Shown here piece after piece: positions 23,100 through 33,727 of a stretch of DNA of 64,000 bases (position 1 is the stretch's first letter; each line of letters begins with the position of its first letter). The DNA is from Portulaca oleracea (Eukaryota; Streptophyta; Magnoliopsida; Caryophyllales; Portulacaceae), in contig CM055886.1 in NCBI GenBank assembly GCA_029582165.1, forward strand, positions 26,288,669-26,352,668, read 5' to 3'. The translations under genes were made by a program, and so were the position numbers. The notes beneath the pieces were generated by a model, which saw only the letters and a program-made list of their open reading frames with translations, had not been told where the DNA came from and searched no databases.

Positions 23100-23790
23100 C
23101 CAAAAGGTATGACATAATTTCCGTAAAATCCCGAAAATTCTGAATTTATCTAATTATTTTATTTTTGGATTCTAATTACTCTGTGAATTTATCTGCTAAC
23201 ACTTGAGCTCGTAGGATCGTTGAGTGATAAACAAGGGTATTCTAGTAACTTTATGTGACTAATTAATATCTACCTTTATTATTTTATATGGGTATTTTTT
23301 TATTAGCTGCAAGTGTTAAATATTTGAGAATTTTGACATTTAATTATATTTATAAAATCATTTTCATTTTTTAGCTAAGTTTTTAATTATTTTTGGTAAC
23401 TTTTGAAAATATTATTATGGGTATAAATACCCATTTTATTAGCTAAAACCCTAAATTTCTCTCTCTCTCATAGTTGCCCCCTCTAATTTTTCTCTCTCCT
23501 CTTTACACAACGTTCCTCGACCCCCCATTCGGTTTCATGAAAACCATCCCAATGCGACCCCATTGATAAACAACCGCCACCACCGAGACCGCCAACACCA
23601 GGCCATTGTCCACCACCGCACCATTGCCAGGTCCCCGTCGACCACCACAAACCACCACCAAGGTAGTGTGAGGTAGGATAAAAATAATTTCACAAAGGTG
23701 GTGTGTATAATAATTATTGCGGCAAACCTCGGGTAAGATAAAAAAAACACTTAGAGCTTATGTGAGATAAGGTAAAAATTATTTTATAAA
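23100..23790 (+). repeat. Possible gypsy LTR remnant
   Basis: AT-rich sequence followed by a TATA-like GGTATAAATACCC near 23420 and then AAACCCTAAATTTCTCTCTC. This resembles the promoter and leader of a plant LTR. No partner LTR, primer site or target duplication was found, so the assignment is tentative. Confidence 0.3.
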
Positions 23791-23796
23791 GGTGGG

Positions 23797-23952
23797 GTGA
23801 GTAAAAATTATTACAGCAAACCATAGGTTGGGTAAATGTAATTTACTCTAATAATATTCATGTACTTCATGGTTAGCAAATAACGAGTAAATTACATTTA
23901 CCCTACCTGACATTTGTGGTAATAATTTTTACACAACCTTACCTGACATGAA
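23797..23952. repeat. Inverted repeat, about 55 bp arms
   Basis: A left arm ending GGGTAAATGTAATTTACTC is repeated inverted on the right (GAGTAAATTACATTTACCC), with GTAAAAATTATTAC in both arms. Related words recur at 24440-24505 and 28993-29020, the two flanks of the Copia element. That element therefore probably inserted into this AT-rich repeat family. Confidence 0.55.
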
Positions 23953-24505
23953 TTGTTTGTATATTTAAACCTCCCAAGATATTCTGTAATTGTTGTTTGT
24001 TAGATTTTCCGGCGAACATTAAACAGTTAAATATGAATTGACTTTTTTTTACCCTTGATATTAATTCATATGACTTTCTTTTAAGAATTTAATTACATTT
24101 GAATTGACGTTTTTACCCTTAATATTAATTCATATGTCATTTGATGAATTTAAACCCCAACATTTTCTCTATCTCATTGAAAACTAAAATCCCAAACCTC
24201 TCCCCTTTCTGAAAATGAAAACCCCCGCCCCCTAACTCACTGTTTTTGACTCTCTTCGAATCTGAAATCCCAAACTTCTCCTCTAGTCCATCTCCATTCT
24301 TGTAGATTCTGGGTGAAAATCCCTAACATTAAGGGTAACATGGTACATTCATATGGTCAAAAAGGGGCATTCTTGTATTTTCACGTTTCCGATAATGAAG
24401 TTAACCATATTCTGCCAATAAAATTTATTTTCACTTAATGTCAAGTAAGATAAAAATTATTTCACAAATGTCGGGTGTGTAAAAGTTATCAAAATTAAAT
24501 GTCAG

Positions 24506-25501
24506 TGAAATAACCCTAGAGTGGGGGTGAATAGGGTTATATGGATAATTCTGCACTTTGATCAACACAACTAGGTTAATAGCACTTTTATATAATGAAA
24601 AATACTTCTTTATTAAATAGACAAAAGTGCTTAAAACAGAGGAGGTTACAACTCAGCTTAAGTGAGAACCGTAAGGTCCTCAATCAGCCTACTGGAACAG
24701 AAGATCTAACATATGTCTTCTATAAATGAGGCCTCACAGACGAGGCAGTAGCAGACAGAGAAAACAACTTCAAAGTGAGACACCTTTCTCACTTCTCACA
24801 CTTGACCTTGGAGGTCCTCACCAGTATGCTCACTGGTTACACAAACTCACCACTTATAACAATAGAATATTAACTCACAATATTCCTACAATTAGAACTT
24901 TTTCACACAAAGTTCCTACTCAGATTTACTCGCTTGGAAATCCTCGTTTTTCTTGGAAGAGGTTGCTAGTATATATATGCTTGAGAGCTCTAGACAACAA
25001 CGACTACTTTCCTTCAACAAAGATTGTTTCCTTTCTTGGATTGGTCTTCAATCTTCCAAATATTTTGCAATTACCACGATTTCCTTCCTTTCCTTTTAGT
25101 ATCTGGAAAAGATATAATCTATTATAATATAAATCCGGAAATGGAAGGAATAGAATAAGATTAGGATATGGAAAAACTTCCCTGATTTAATTTTGACAAA
25201 CAAAATCTTCGCACTGGAACTGGATGTCCTCATTGCTGAATACGGTGAGGTCCTCAGATAGCATTGAGATTCTTCATTCTACTTCCTTGATTGAATATTG
25301 TTTCCTTTCTTGAGAGAGATTTTCAATCTTCTCATTTAGGTAGTTGTTTCTTTCTCTTAATTAAAATCTGAATTTATATCTTCGAATTTTGTCTTTCAAT
25401 CAAAAGTATGACGGATGCAATGGAGGTCCTCACGCAGACTGTAGTGGAGGTCCTCACGCAGACTGTAGTGGAGGTCCTTAGAGGGCAGTAGAGTTTCTTC
25501 A
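24506..25501 (-). repeat. 3' LTR of the gag-only Copia element
   Basis: 996 bp, TGAAATAACCC to GTTTCTTCA on the plus strand. The word GGTCCTC recurs many times in it. It contains a 28 bp tandem duplication near 25425-25480 that the right LTR has only once. Confidence 0.85.
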
Positions 25502-25607
25502 ATCTCCCCCTTTTTGTTTGAAAGACAAAATTTTTTTCGTGGTCCTTTTGCATAGATACACAGTACATAGCAGAGCAATGCAACAAACTTAATTCTCCCC
25601 CTTTTTG
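25502..25607 (-). other. Polypurine tract, present twice
   Basis: On the minus strand AAAAAGGGGGAGAT abuts the 3' LTR (25502-25515). A second AAAAAGGGGGAGAA lies about 90 bp further inside (25593-25607), each next to a CTTTCAAAC- or GTTTGAAAG-like word. The Copia tail at 34679-34801 shows the same doubled layout. Confidence 0.75.
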
Positions 25608-26396
25608 TCTTTCAAACAGAAAGGAAACAGGAGAGTACAAGTACTAAGATGTGTTGCCAAAATAAAGAGAGGAAGAGCGAGGGAGAAGGAGGGATAGGAG
25701 GAAAAGAAATGATTAGGAAAAGAGATGATGAGGTACCCGAGAGGACATGCTGATGAGGATATCAGAGGTCCAAGCACGAGTGAGTTGACGAACCTGGGAG
25801 GAGAAGAGAGACCACATGTAGGGAGGATGGATGATAGGACTCCCCCTCAATTTGACAGCTTGTGCATAGGTTGAGGTCCTCATAGTAGACGACTCCCCCT
25901 CAAATGGTGCGGGTGGTGTTGTTTCACGACCTTCCCAATGTCTAGGATCTTGTCTTGGATTTTGTCTCCAAAGGTCACTTTTGCATTCTTGTTGATTTTC
26001 AGTTTGAAGAGCTTGGGATCTCTGTGTTTGAGGCATACCTGTAATAGAAGACACTATACCTTTCTTGGTCTCTGACCAAGGATGAGATCGTTGCAATGAG
26101 GTCTTTGGGACCCAAATTTTAGTAATGCACGGAGGTCTAGTTCCTTTAGACAGGGGATTTGATGAGGTCCTTATTTTATTTTCTGTAGGAGGTCCTCTAT
26201 GATGATTTTCTCTGAGAGGCGGAATGTTTGGGATAGGAAGAAGATGTCCTTTGTTGGTATGGAAAGGAGGACTTTTGGACCGATAGTTTTTGAGAGGTGG
26301 TGTATTGGGTGTGGGAAGGAGAGGTCCTCTGGGAGGATGATTTGTAGGAACTTTGGTCCGAGGTTGAGAAGAGGGGATTGTGGAGACTGGTTTGCT
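25608..26396 (-). other. Post-gag part of the Copia element
   Basis: On the minus strand short open stretches in different frames follow gag, including KIWVPKTSLQ near 26110, similar to the IWVPK-type motif at plant Copia gag ends. No pol domain is recognisable before the polypurine tracts. Confidence 0.45.
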
Positions 26397-27773
26397 TTAG
26401 TAAGGATGGGAATAAGTGACAGCCTCATTGGATAATTGAGTGATGGTTTTATAGCAGTCTTTGACCTCAAGAGATAGACTATTGCTTTTTGTGAACAGGA
26501 GGTCATTTTGAAAGTTCAGGCTTTCTATGGCCTCACTGAGAGTTTGAGCGTGGTTGGTAAGGTGCTTGATTCTTTCTATCAAGGACTTAGAGTATTTACA
26601 AAGATGCATACATTTATGAGCAAGATGTAATGGTGAAAGATTAAGGAGGTCATCAAATTTTACCTCGTCATGAGATGAGGTTGGATCTTGATCCTCACTT
26701 GTGTTTGCCATCAGACATACATTTGTTATTTCTTCTAACTCACTGTGGCCTTCACTGGAATCACTATTACTCCATGTTGCCATCATTGCCTCATGGTTAT
26801 GCCGTTAAGGTCGACTGTTTCTCTTGTCTTTGTTTCTTCTGGCGTGAGGGCAGTCCTTCATAAGGTGTTTTGAGCTGTCACAAACAAAACAAGTAAATGG
26901 GTCAGCATCTTTTCTTAATGAAGAATTACCTTTTGAGGTTGCTTTTCTGTTTTGTCCATCCTTGATGTATCCTCGAAAGGTTGGATTTTTCTTGTATAAT
27001 CTTCTGAACCCTACCATCATTGCCATTGTATCTTCCTCCTCATCATCATCTGACTCACTGTCAGATTTACATATTGCCTTGAGGGCAATTTCCTTGGGTT
27101 CCGAGAGGTCATTCAATTGGATCTCATATGCCAATAGTTTTCCAATGAGTTCCTCCAATTTGAGGGCCTTGAGATCTTGAGCTTCTTCAATGGCTGTGAC
27201 TTTTGGACTCCATTTTCTTCTAGGCAGGCAACGGAGGACCTTTCTAACTTGTTCCTCATTTGGGTAGGTTTTTCCCAGAGATATGAGGTAGTTGGTGATG
27301 CTGCTGAATCTTTTGAACATCTCTTCAATAGTCTCATTTTCCTTCATTCTGAAGGCCTCATACTTTTGGACAAGGATATCTACTTTGGTGTCCTTGACTT
27401 GACTTGTGCCTTCATATGAGGTTATCAAGTAATCCCAAACCTGTTTTGCAGTTTCACAATTAGATATATGTTCAAAATCATTCGAATTTAAACTGCAATA
27501 AATCAAGTTTAGGGCATGAGTATTTTTTCTCAATGGCTCCAACTCTTTCTTGGTCATTTCAGATCTCTTCTTTGGGACATCTTGACCAACACTGTTCTTC
27601 TTCGTGGGAGTTGGATAATCTCCCTCGGTAACCACAGTCCAGAGGTCCTCATCTTGGTCCTTAGGGAAGACCTCCATTTGTCTTTTCCACGACCTGTATT
27701 TTTCTCTAGTAAGCAGTGGAGCTATTGTCTATGAGCGTCCTTGAGGAGCTTCATTTGTGTTGATAGCGGCCAT
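26397..27773 (-). pseudogene. gag: Copia gag with two in-frame stops
   Basis: One reading frame of 459 codons runs from ATG 27773-27771 (MAAINTNEAPQGRS) to the stop at 26397. It is broken by TAG about 15 codons in and TAA at 26807-26805; both flanking parts are in the same frame. The UBN2-type gag domain covers LWTVVTEGDYPTP to VLRCLPRRKWSPKVTAIEEA. A zinc knuckle follows, CFVCDSSKHLMKDC (C-x2-C-x4-H-x4-C, with the usual glycine replaced). Downstream comes an acidic, Ser-rich, coiled-coil-like stretch (SDSSEGHSELEE). This fits SIRE-like Copia gag. Only two point changes break it. Confidence 0.85.
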
Positions 27774-27815
27774 GATCTTTTCCACGAGTGGTTAAACTCT
27801 TGAATTTGTGGACCT

Positions 27816-27827
27816 GCTCTGGTACCA
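27816..27827 (-). other. Primer binding site, initiator Met-tRNA type
   Basis: On the minus strand TGGTACCAGAGC lies two bases inside the 5' LTR. It differs by one base from TGGTATCAGAGC, the usual complement of the initiator Met-tRNA 3' end in plant Copia elements. Confidence 0.8.
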
Positions 27828-27829
27828 AT

Positions 27830-28798
27830 TGAAATAACCCTAGAGGGGGGTGAATAGGGTTATATGGATAATTCTGCACTTTGATCAACACAACTAGGTT
27901 AATAGCACTTTTATATAATGAAAAATACTTCTTTATTAAATAGACAAAAGTGCTTAAAACAGAGGAGGTTACAACTCAACTTAAGTGAAAACCGTGAGGT
28001 CCTCAATCAGCCTACTGGAACAGAAGATCTAGCAGATGTCTTCTGTAAATGAGGCCTCACAGACGAGGCAAAGAGTGCATGTGAGAAAACAACTTCAAAG
28101 TGAGACACCTTTCTCACTTCTCACACTTGACCTTGGAGGTCCTCACCAGTATGCTCACTGGTTACACAAACTCACCACTTATAACAATGGCTACACTCAG
28201 AATATTAACTCACAATATTCCTACACTCAGAACTTTTTCACACAAAGTTCCTACTCAAATTTACTTGCTTGGAAATCCTCGTTTTTCTTGGAAGAGGTTG
28301 CTAGTATATATATGCTTGAGAGCTCTAGACAGCAACGACTACTTTCCTTCAACAAAGATTGTTTCCTTTCTTGGATTGGTCTTCAATCTTCCATATATTT
28401 TGCAATTACCACGATTTCCTTCCTTTCCTTTTAGTATCTGAAAAAGATACAATATATTATAGTATAAATCCAGAAACGGAAGGAATAAAATAAGATTAGG
28501 ATATGGAAAAACTTCCCTGATTTAATTTTGACAAACGAAATCTTCGCACTGGAACTGGTTGTCCTCATTGCTGAATACGGTGAGGTCCTCAGATAGCATT
28601 GAGATTCTTCATTCTACTTCCTTGATTGAAGATTGTTTCCTTTCTTGAGAGAGATTTTCAATCTTCTCATTTAGGCTGTTGTTTCTTTCTCTTAATTAAA
28701 ATCTGAATTTATATCTTCGAATTTTGTATTTCAATCAAAAGTATGACGGATGCAATGGAGGTCTCACGCAGACTGTAGTGGAGGTCCTTAGAGGGCAG
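27830..28798 (-). repeat. 5' LTR of the gag-only Copia element, end missing
   Basis: 969 bp matching 24506-25501. It stops at GAGGGCAG, about 13 bp short of the expected LTR terminus, where plastid-derived filler begins. Confidence 0.85.
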
Positions 28799-28913
28799 GC
28801 GAAGGCACCCCTCTCTTTCAAGAGGATTCGCGGCATGTCAAGCCCTGGTAAGGTTCTTCGCTTTGCATCGAATTAAACCATATGCTCCACCGCTTGTGCG
28901 GGCCCCCGTCAGA
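28799..28913 (-). pseudogene. Plastid 16S rRNA fragment (NUPT)
   Basis: On the plus strand this is the complement of 16S rRNA, with the highly conserved words CTCCACCGCTTGTGCGGGCC, GGTTCTTCGC and TTGCATCGAATTAAACCA. Words such as GGCATGTCAAGCCCTGGTAAG and CTTTCAAGAGGATTCG agree with the plastid version as I remember it. Only about 115 of about 1490 bases are present, so it is not a gene. It joins the LTR end abruptly on one side and unrelated filler on the other. Confidence 0.85.
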
Positions 28914-28991
28914 ATTCTTGATCTCTCTCAATATCTCTCTCAATTCGAAAATCCAGGATTTGAATTGATGTCCTTTCATTGATTCCTCCCA
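28914..28991. other. Filler DNA of unknown origin
   Basis: About 78 bp between the plastid fragment and the GTCAG at 28992. It contains an ATCTCTCTCAATATCTCTCT stretch and is not similar to the LTR. It could be a second organellar piece or copied nuclear DNA; I cannot tell. Confidence 0.4.
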
Positions 28992-28996
28992 GTCAG

Positions 28997-29504
28997 GTAG
29001 AGTAAATGTAATTTACTCAATAAATAACTTTCTAATTTTTGTATAATTTTTAATCTGAATTTATTTATTTTACTTTCTTTCTTATTTGTAATTTATGATT
29101 TCTAATGTAAAAGGAAGTTTTATTCCATATATAATAACAAAGGTAGAAATTCAATCAAAAAGTTTAAATTGTGGACGAAATTCATAATTTCCAATGCAAA
29201 AAAAAGGTCCATTATTGCCCTTTTTTTTTGTATAATAATTTTGGTTGAAATTATTATGAAGGAAATAAATCTCAACTTATCTGAACTTATTTATTGTATT
29301 TAAGTTGAAATTATTTAAGAAATATTTTTTCATTGTTTTGCAGAATTTATTTGGTAAACCTAGTTTAAACTTATTAAAGGGAAAAAAAACATTTTAGGAA
29401 AACAAAAACCAAATAAAATGCAAAATGGAAATGCATTGTCAGAAAACATTTTCTGTATCTAGTTTCGGTCGGGTATAAATGGAAAGAAACTAGAAAGAAA
29501 ACTT
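28997..29504. other. AT-rich stretch, nothing recognised
   Basis: Long A and T runs and no domain-bearing frame. The first 25 bases (GTAAATGTAATTTACTC) belong to the repeat family that also flanks the Copia element on its left. Confidence 0.4.
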
Positions 29505-29577
29505 TGGAGATGCGGGGGATCGAACCCCGTGCCTCTCGCATGCAAAGCGAGCGCTCTACCATTTGAGCTACATCCCC
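29505..29577 (-). tRNA. tRNA-Ala(UGC)
   Basis: A 73-base tRNA reading from GGGGATG to CATCTCC plus the discriminator A. The acceptor stem has the G3:U70 pair that marks tRNA-Ala. The anticodon loop is TTTGCAT (anticodon UGC) within a CTCGC/GCGAG stem. Box A (TAGCTCAAATGGTA) and box B (GGTTCGATCCC) are intact, and a TTTT lies just downstream as the Pol III stop. CCA is not encoded, as usual for nuclear genes. There is no intron, unlike plastid trnA, so it is a nuclear gene. It appears functional. Confidence 0.96.
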
Positions 29578-29730
29578 AATTGATAAAATTTGGTTTGTAA
29601 ATTTATTTGTATCATATTTTGTAGGCGGACTACTTTTGTACTGGGTTTTTATGAAGAATCTTGGGCCTAATCAGTTAAATGGAGTGGTAATAGGCCCCAC
29701 CCATTCAAATTGAGGTCTTTTTTTTTTTTT

Positions 29731-30094
29731 GGGTTATTGACTCTGAAGTATGGCCCAAGCAATAAATTGATCATAAAGGTTAACAGGACAATGAGATCCC
29801 AAATTATAAAATATGTGGGGATCATCAAAGTTGATGTGACATGATTTTTTTTAAAAAAATTATTTTTTTATTTGTTTTAGAGTGTTTAGAATATAATATT
29901 TTTAATAGATTTTTTTTTATAAAAAATTACAAGACAGCTCAGAAAAAAATTTAAAAAAATTAATTTTTTTCTACAAAAATCATGCCACGTCAATTTTGGT
30001 GGTCTCCACATATTTTACAATTTGGGACCTCGTTATCCTCCTAATCCTTTATGGTCAATTTGCTTCTTGGGCCATCCTTTAGAGTAAATAACCC
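29731..30094. mobile_element. Foldback MITE with about 100 bp arms
   Basis: The left end GGGTTATTGACTCTGAAGTA and the reverse complement of the right end (GGGTTATTTACTCTAAAGGA) continue into long inverted arms with GGCCCAAG and CCCAAATTATAAAATATGTG. The centre is A/T runs. A fragment of the same family lies at 33515-33567. The superfamily is not determined, and flanking T runs hide any TSD. Confidence 0.75.
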
Positions 30095-30944
30095 TTCTTT
30101 TTTTAAAATTCTATTTTGTCAAAATCGTCAATATCCTTTACCCTTTATACAATATAAAAGCGGGGAGGATGAAAAATTTGTTTGAACAACGTGACTATTT
30201 GTCTGTCTGTTAGTTTGTGTTCACATAAAAATTTACTATTTTGGCATCGAATATAATATAATGACAAGCAACTTGCCTATTTGTATGGCTTGTAGCTTGT
30301 GTTCACATATAAATTTTCTCTTTTGCCCCTTAATATAATATAATAATAAATAGTTTGCCTTGTAGCATATATATTCACTCTCGAATTTATCATTTTGTCC
30401 TCGAATACAATCTAATAACAAATGATTCTTTGTAGCTTATATTCACACTTGAATTTATTGTTTTGCCCTCAAATACAATAACTACTTGAATTTACTATTT
30501 TTCCATGGAATACAATAACTACGGATCTTAACATCAATTTAAATCATGTTATTAGTCCAATCAATTCGGACGGATGGGTTGATTAAAAAGTAAATATTGT
30601 GTGTATATCTAGTTAAGGCCAATACAGGTCATGTGTATTTCAATTTCAGCTAATTTTGATATTAAAAATACGAGTCATTTGTATTTAGATTCAAATAAAC
30701 ACTAAAAATTTTAATAGTTTGAAAACTTGGACACTGTTCTTTTAGAACGTGAGATAGTTTGGAGGGTGGGAAAGATTAGATAGAGTTGGCAAGTAAGATA
30801 GTAATTGGAAATCTAAGTCACATCAGTCACATCATTTAACTATATGAATTTTATAAATTTATAATTTATAATTTTTATTAAGGTATTGTGAGTAAGGCAA
30901 GTCATATGAGTCACATTATTTATTAAATATATGAATTTTTAAAT
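30095..30944. other. AT-rich stretch with weak internal repeats
   Basis: From 30170 to 30500 several loosely similar units of about 60-75 bp recur (words such as AATTTACTATTTTGGCATCGAA and TAGCTTGTGTTCACAT). No gene is recognised. Confidence 0.4.
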
Positions 30945-30954
30945 TTGTATTATG

Positions 30955-32631
30955 GATGGTTCAGCATGTATTCATTGGAAAAATCAAGCGGTTGTTTTTG
31001 CTCCAAAAGGAGCGGGAGGATTGGGGGTTAGACATGTGGGATGTTTGAATAAAGTTTTGTTACTTAAGCAGGCTTGGAGGGTCTATAAAAATCCAGGCTC
31101 TTTAATAGCTAGGGTGTGGAAGGTAAGTACGGCAAGGGATCACCGATTGAAATTGAGGAAAATTAGAAGGCTCTGGTGAGTGCCTCTCCTGCTTGGAAAG
31201 GTATGTCAGGGGTAGTGTCTCAAAGTTGGCATCGCTTCAGATGGAGTATTTGCAATGGTAGAAGGATTTAAATCAATGACAGTAGATGGATCCCAGGAGG
31301 ACGAACGGAATTTGCTGAGGGGATAGATCCTGACAGTTGGAGGGGAAGAAAGATTTGCACCCTGGTTAGCTCGAGGTACAACATGAATAGGTTGGATACG
31401 AATGCCTTGAATGAAGTTTTTGTCCCAAGGATAACTAGTGCTATCTTAAAGTCTTTTCCCCCGCAGCACATGGTTGAAGAGCTGGAGGATGAGCTTGTAT
31501 GGCCAAGTCCATCCTCTTTGAAGTACTCTGTTAAGGATGGGTATTTCTTTTTTCTTCGACTGCAGACAATGAGGGGGATACCGGATGTTGAGGAAACTAG
31601 GTTTTGGAGGGTGCTGTGGCACTCAGATATGCCATCCAAATGGAGAATGTTCTTGTGGATATGCGCAAGGGATGCGCTTCCAACAGGGGAAAACCGATTG
31701 AAACGTAGATGCCCTGGAAACGGGGATTGCCACTGCGGACAGGGGGTCGAGACTATCGACCACTTATTTCATTTTTCTAATGTGGCTATGAGATTATGGC
31801 GTGGGTCTATTCTAGGAATAGATAGTACGGTAAGCTAGTACTTAAAATGGTTTGAATGGTTGAAAGGATGGGTCCTATACTTGAACAAGAAGGTGAGTGA
31901 ATAGGAAAATTCTTTGAGGTTGTTTGTTGCTTGTCTGTAGGCTGTTTGCACCACTAGGAATGCCATTTGTATTGGGGGCGAAAGTCTGCTTTTTTGTTGG
32001 AAAGGATGTTGGTTGCAGCTTACAGTGAAGAAGCTCGGTGGATAGCGGCTAAGCTTCTGTCTTATAGGACTAGAGGACAAAGGACCCCGTCGGAGGAGTT
32101 GGACAGTCAGGGGGAGGAGTTTAGTTGGGGAGTTTCTATGGCCCAGAATGGGGATGGTGCCATTTTGGTTGATGGTGCCTGGAATAGAATGAATGGAAGG
32201 GTTGTGGCGGCGTGGGTTTTTCTCAGTGGAGGGGCAAAGGAGTGGTGGGGTGCTGAGGACTCGTGGGCGGAATCAGCTCTGCAGGTAGAGATCTTTGCTA
32301 TTACTCTCGCCTTGTGGAATGCGAAGCAAAATGGTTTAAAGGAAGTATGTGTCTTCACTGACTGCAAAAATGCGGTCCGGTGGTTAAAGGCTCCTAAGGG
32401 AGCCCCGATGGGATGCTCAGGGCTGGTCATGTGGTGTTCTAGTTTAGCCAACCATTTCCAAGCAGGGAAGATCGTCAAGGTGCATCGGAATGTAGTTAGA
32501 GAAGTGCATCTCCTGGCTCAGCAAGTGACCAGACTTAGTGCTAGGGGAAGTGTGTCCTTAATAGTCTAGTTGTTGTATTTTATTTCTTATTTGTATTTTG
32601 TTTTGTTCTGTCCGTGTGGCAAAAAAAAAAA
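30955..32631 (+). mobile_element. 5'-truncated LINE insertion with TSD
   Basis: The 3' third of LINE ORF2 ends in a short poly(A) (about 32621-32631). It is flanked by a 10 bp duplication TTGTATTATG (30945-30954, 32632-32641). Three different frames hold, in order, the end of reverse transcriptase (PKGAGGLGVRHVGCLNKVLLLKQAWR), a zf-RVT region (31500-31800, CHCGQGVETIDHLFHF) and an RNase H-like RVT_3 domain (32160-32540, ILVDGAWNRMNGRVVAAWVF, then VFTDCKNAVRWL). At least two frameshifts separate them. The apparent ATG at 30952 belongs partly to the target site. Confidence 0.9.
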
Positions 32632-32778
32632 TTGTATTATGTAAGGTAGGTAGGGAAGTATTAATAATGTAAAAAAAAGGTACGATAAAGTAACAAGAAT
32701 GTGAGAGATAAGATAAATTTATCATACATGAAAAAAAAAGCATGACTTTAACCTGTCCGTAGGACGGGCAGGAAAACT

Positions 32779-33391
32779 ATTAAAGTTGTAACCATGGTTT
32801 GAAACTGACTGCACCCATGAAAGTTAGGACTTTATGGAGGGAATGAAGATAAAGGGCCCAGATCGAAGGAAAATAGGAGTTTGAGATTGGCGAGTCAAGT
32901 GATGAAGGAAGAGTTTACATCACCAAATTCAAGTGACACATTTACATCACTAAATGCATATATTTCTCCCTAATTTTTCGGCACCAAAAACAGTAGAAAC
33001 AAACATTGACCAAACCAAAAAAAGCGGAGCAGAAAGCATACCAAAAATAATGGTTTATGCAATTACTATACCAACAACCTTCTGTTTCCACCTAGTTTCA
33101 CCTTTCCCTCGATAACCCATAGCTCATCTTAAACCTTTGGTCATTTTCTGCAATACCCACAAAATTTTCTCCCTCATGAACTCGTCAAATTTACTTAATT
33201 TCATCCCAGAATCCATTGATGTATTAAAAGAAGACAAACCCATTTCAGAAGAGTCAAATTAAGAGGAAGCAAGTTCATCGGAGAGTATTGATTCAGGAAG
33301 TTTGAAGGAGAAATTTGCAGTCCTAAACACTGGAATTTACGAGTGTAGGTCATGGGTGCACTCAATGTCAAACCATAGTTACAACTTTAAT
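32779..33391. mobile_element. Inverted-repeat element, about 40 bp ends
   Basis: The left end (ATTAAAGTTGTAACCATGGTTTG...GCACCCATGA) is repeated inverted at the right (about 33349-33391) with few mismatches. The right end is followed by a second, direct copy at 33409-33443. The interior, about 520 bp, shows no transposase. Mutator-like or other origin is open. Confidence 0.6.
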
Positions 33392-33514
33392 AATCCATGA
33401 TTTTACTTAGTGACAAACCATCGTTATAACTTGAATAATCCATGACAATTTTTTTGACACAAAATTTCTGGCTGCTCATAAAAAAATAAAAAAATAATAA
33501 AAATTAAATTAAAA

Positions 33515-33567
33515 AAGTGATGCCACGCAAGCCTTGGTGGTCCCCACATATTTTACTATTTGGGATC
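33515..33567. repeat. Fragment of the 29731-30094 MITE family
   Basis: The words TGATGCCACGCAAGCCTTGG and CCCCACATATTTTACTATTT match the right arm of the foldback MITE at 29731-30094. The copy is cut off exactly where the long hairpin starts. Confidence 0.6.
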
Positions 33568-33570
33568 TCT

Positions 33571-33727
33571 GTTGGGATTCACCCATGAGTAAAATGCTCC
33601 ACATCGAAAAAGCAAAGGGAAAAGATATGGTATATAAGTCAAATGGGCTCCACTTGACTTGTATACCATGTCATTTCCCTTTGCTTTTCCGATGTGGGAC
33701 ATTTTACTCATGGGTGAATCCAAACAA
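33571..33727. repeat. Long hairpin, about 75 bp arms and minimal loop
   Basis: The left arm GTTGGGATTCACCCATGAGT continues as CCACATCGAAAAAGCAAAGG and is inverted on the right with about eight mismatches. The loop is only a few bases. Its ends resemble Copia LTR termini (TGTTGG / CCAACA-like). A transcript would fold into a near-complete stem. Confidence 0.75.

Larger units (their letters stand above)
24506..28798 (-). mobile_element. Gag-only Copia (SIRE-like) LTR element
   Basis: LTRs lie at 24506-25501 and 27830-28798 (right copy truncated). The internal part is only 2.3 kb and encodes gag but no protease, integrase, reverse transcriptase or RNase H, so the element depended on others (a TR-GAG-like arrangement). 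A Met-tRNA-type primer site and a polypurine tract give the minus orientation. GTCAG precedes the left LTR (24501-24505) and occurs again at 28992-28996 after about 193 bp of filler; it may be the surviving TSD. Confidence 0.85.

Noticed and set aside
28799..28913. 16S rRNA gene
   Set aside because: Only about 115 bp of conserved 16S sequence is present, so it is a plastid DNA insert and not a functional rRNA gene.
29505..29577. Plastid trnA carried with the 16S fragment
   Set aside because: Plastid trnA-UGC has an intron; this gene has none and has nuclear-type boxes. It lies about 600 bp from the 16S fragment with unrelated DNA between.
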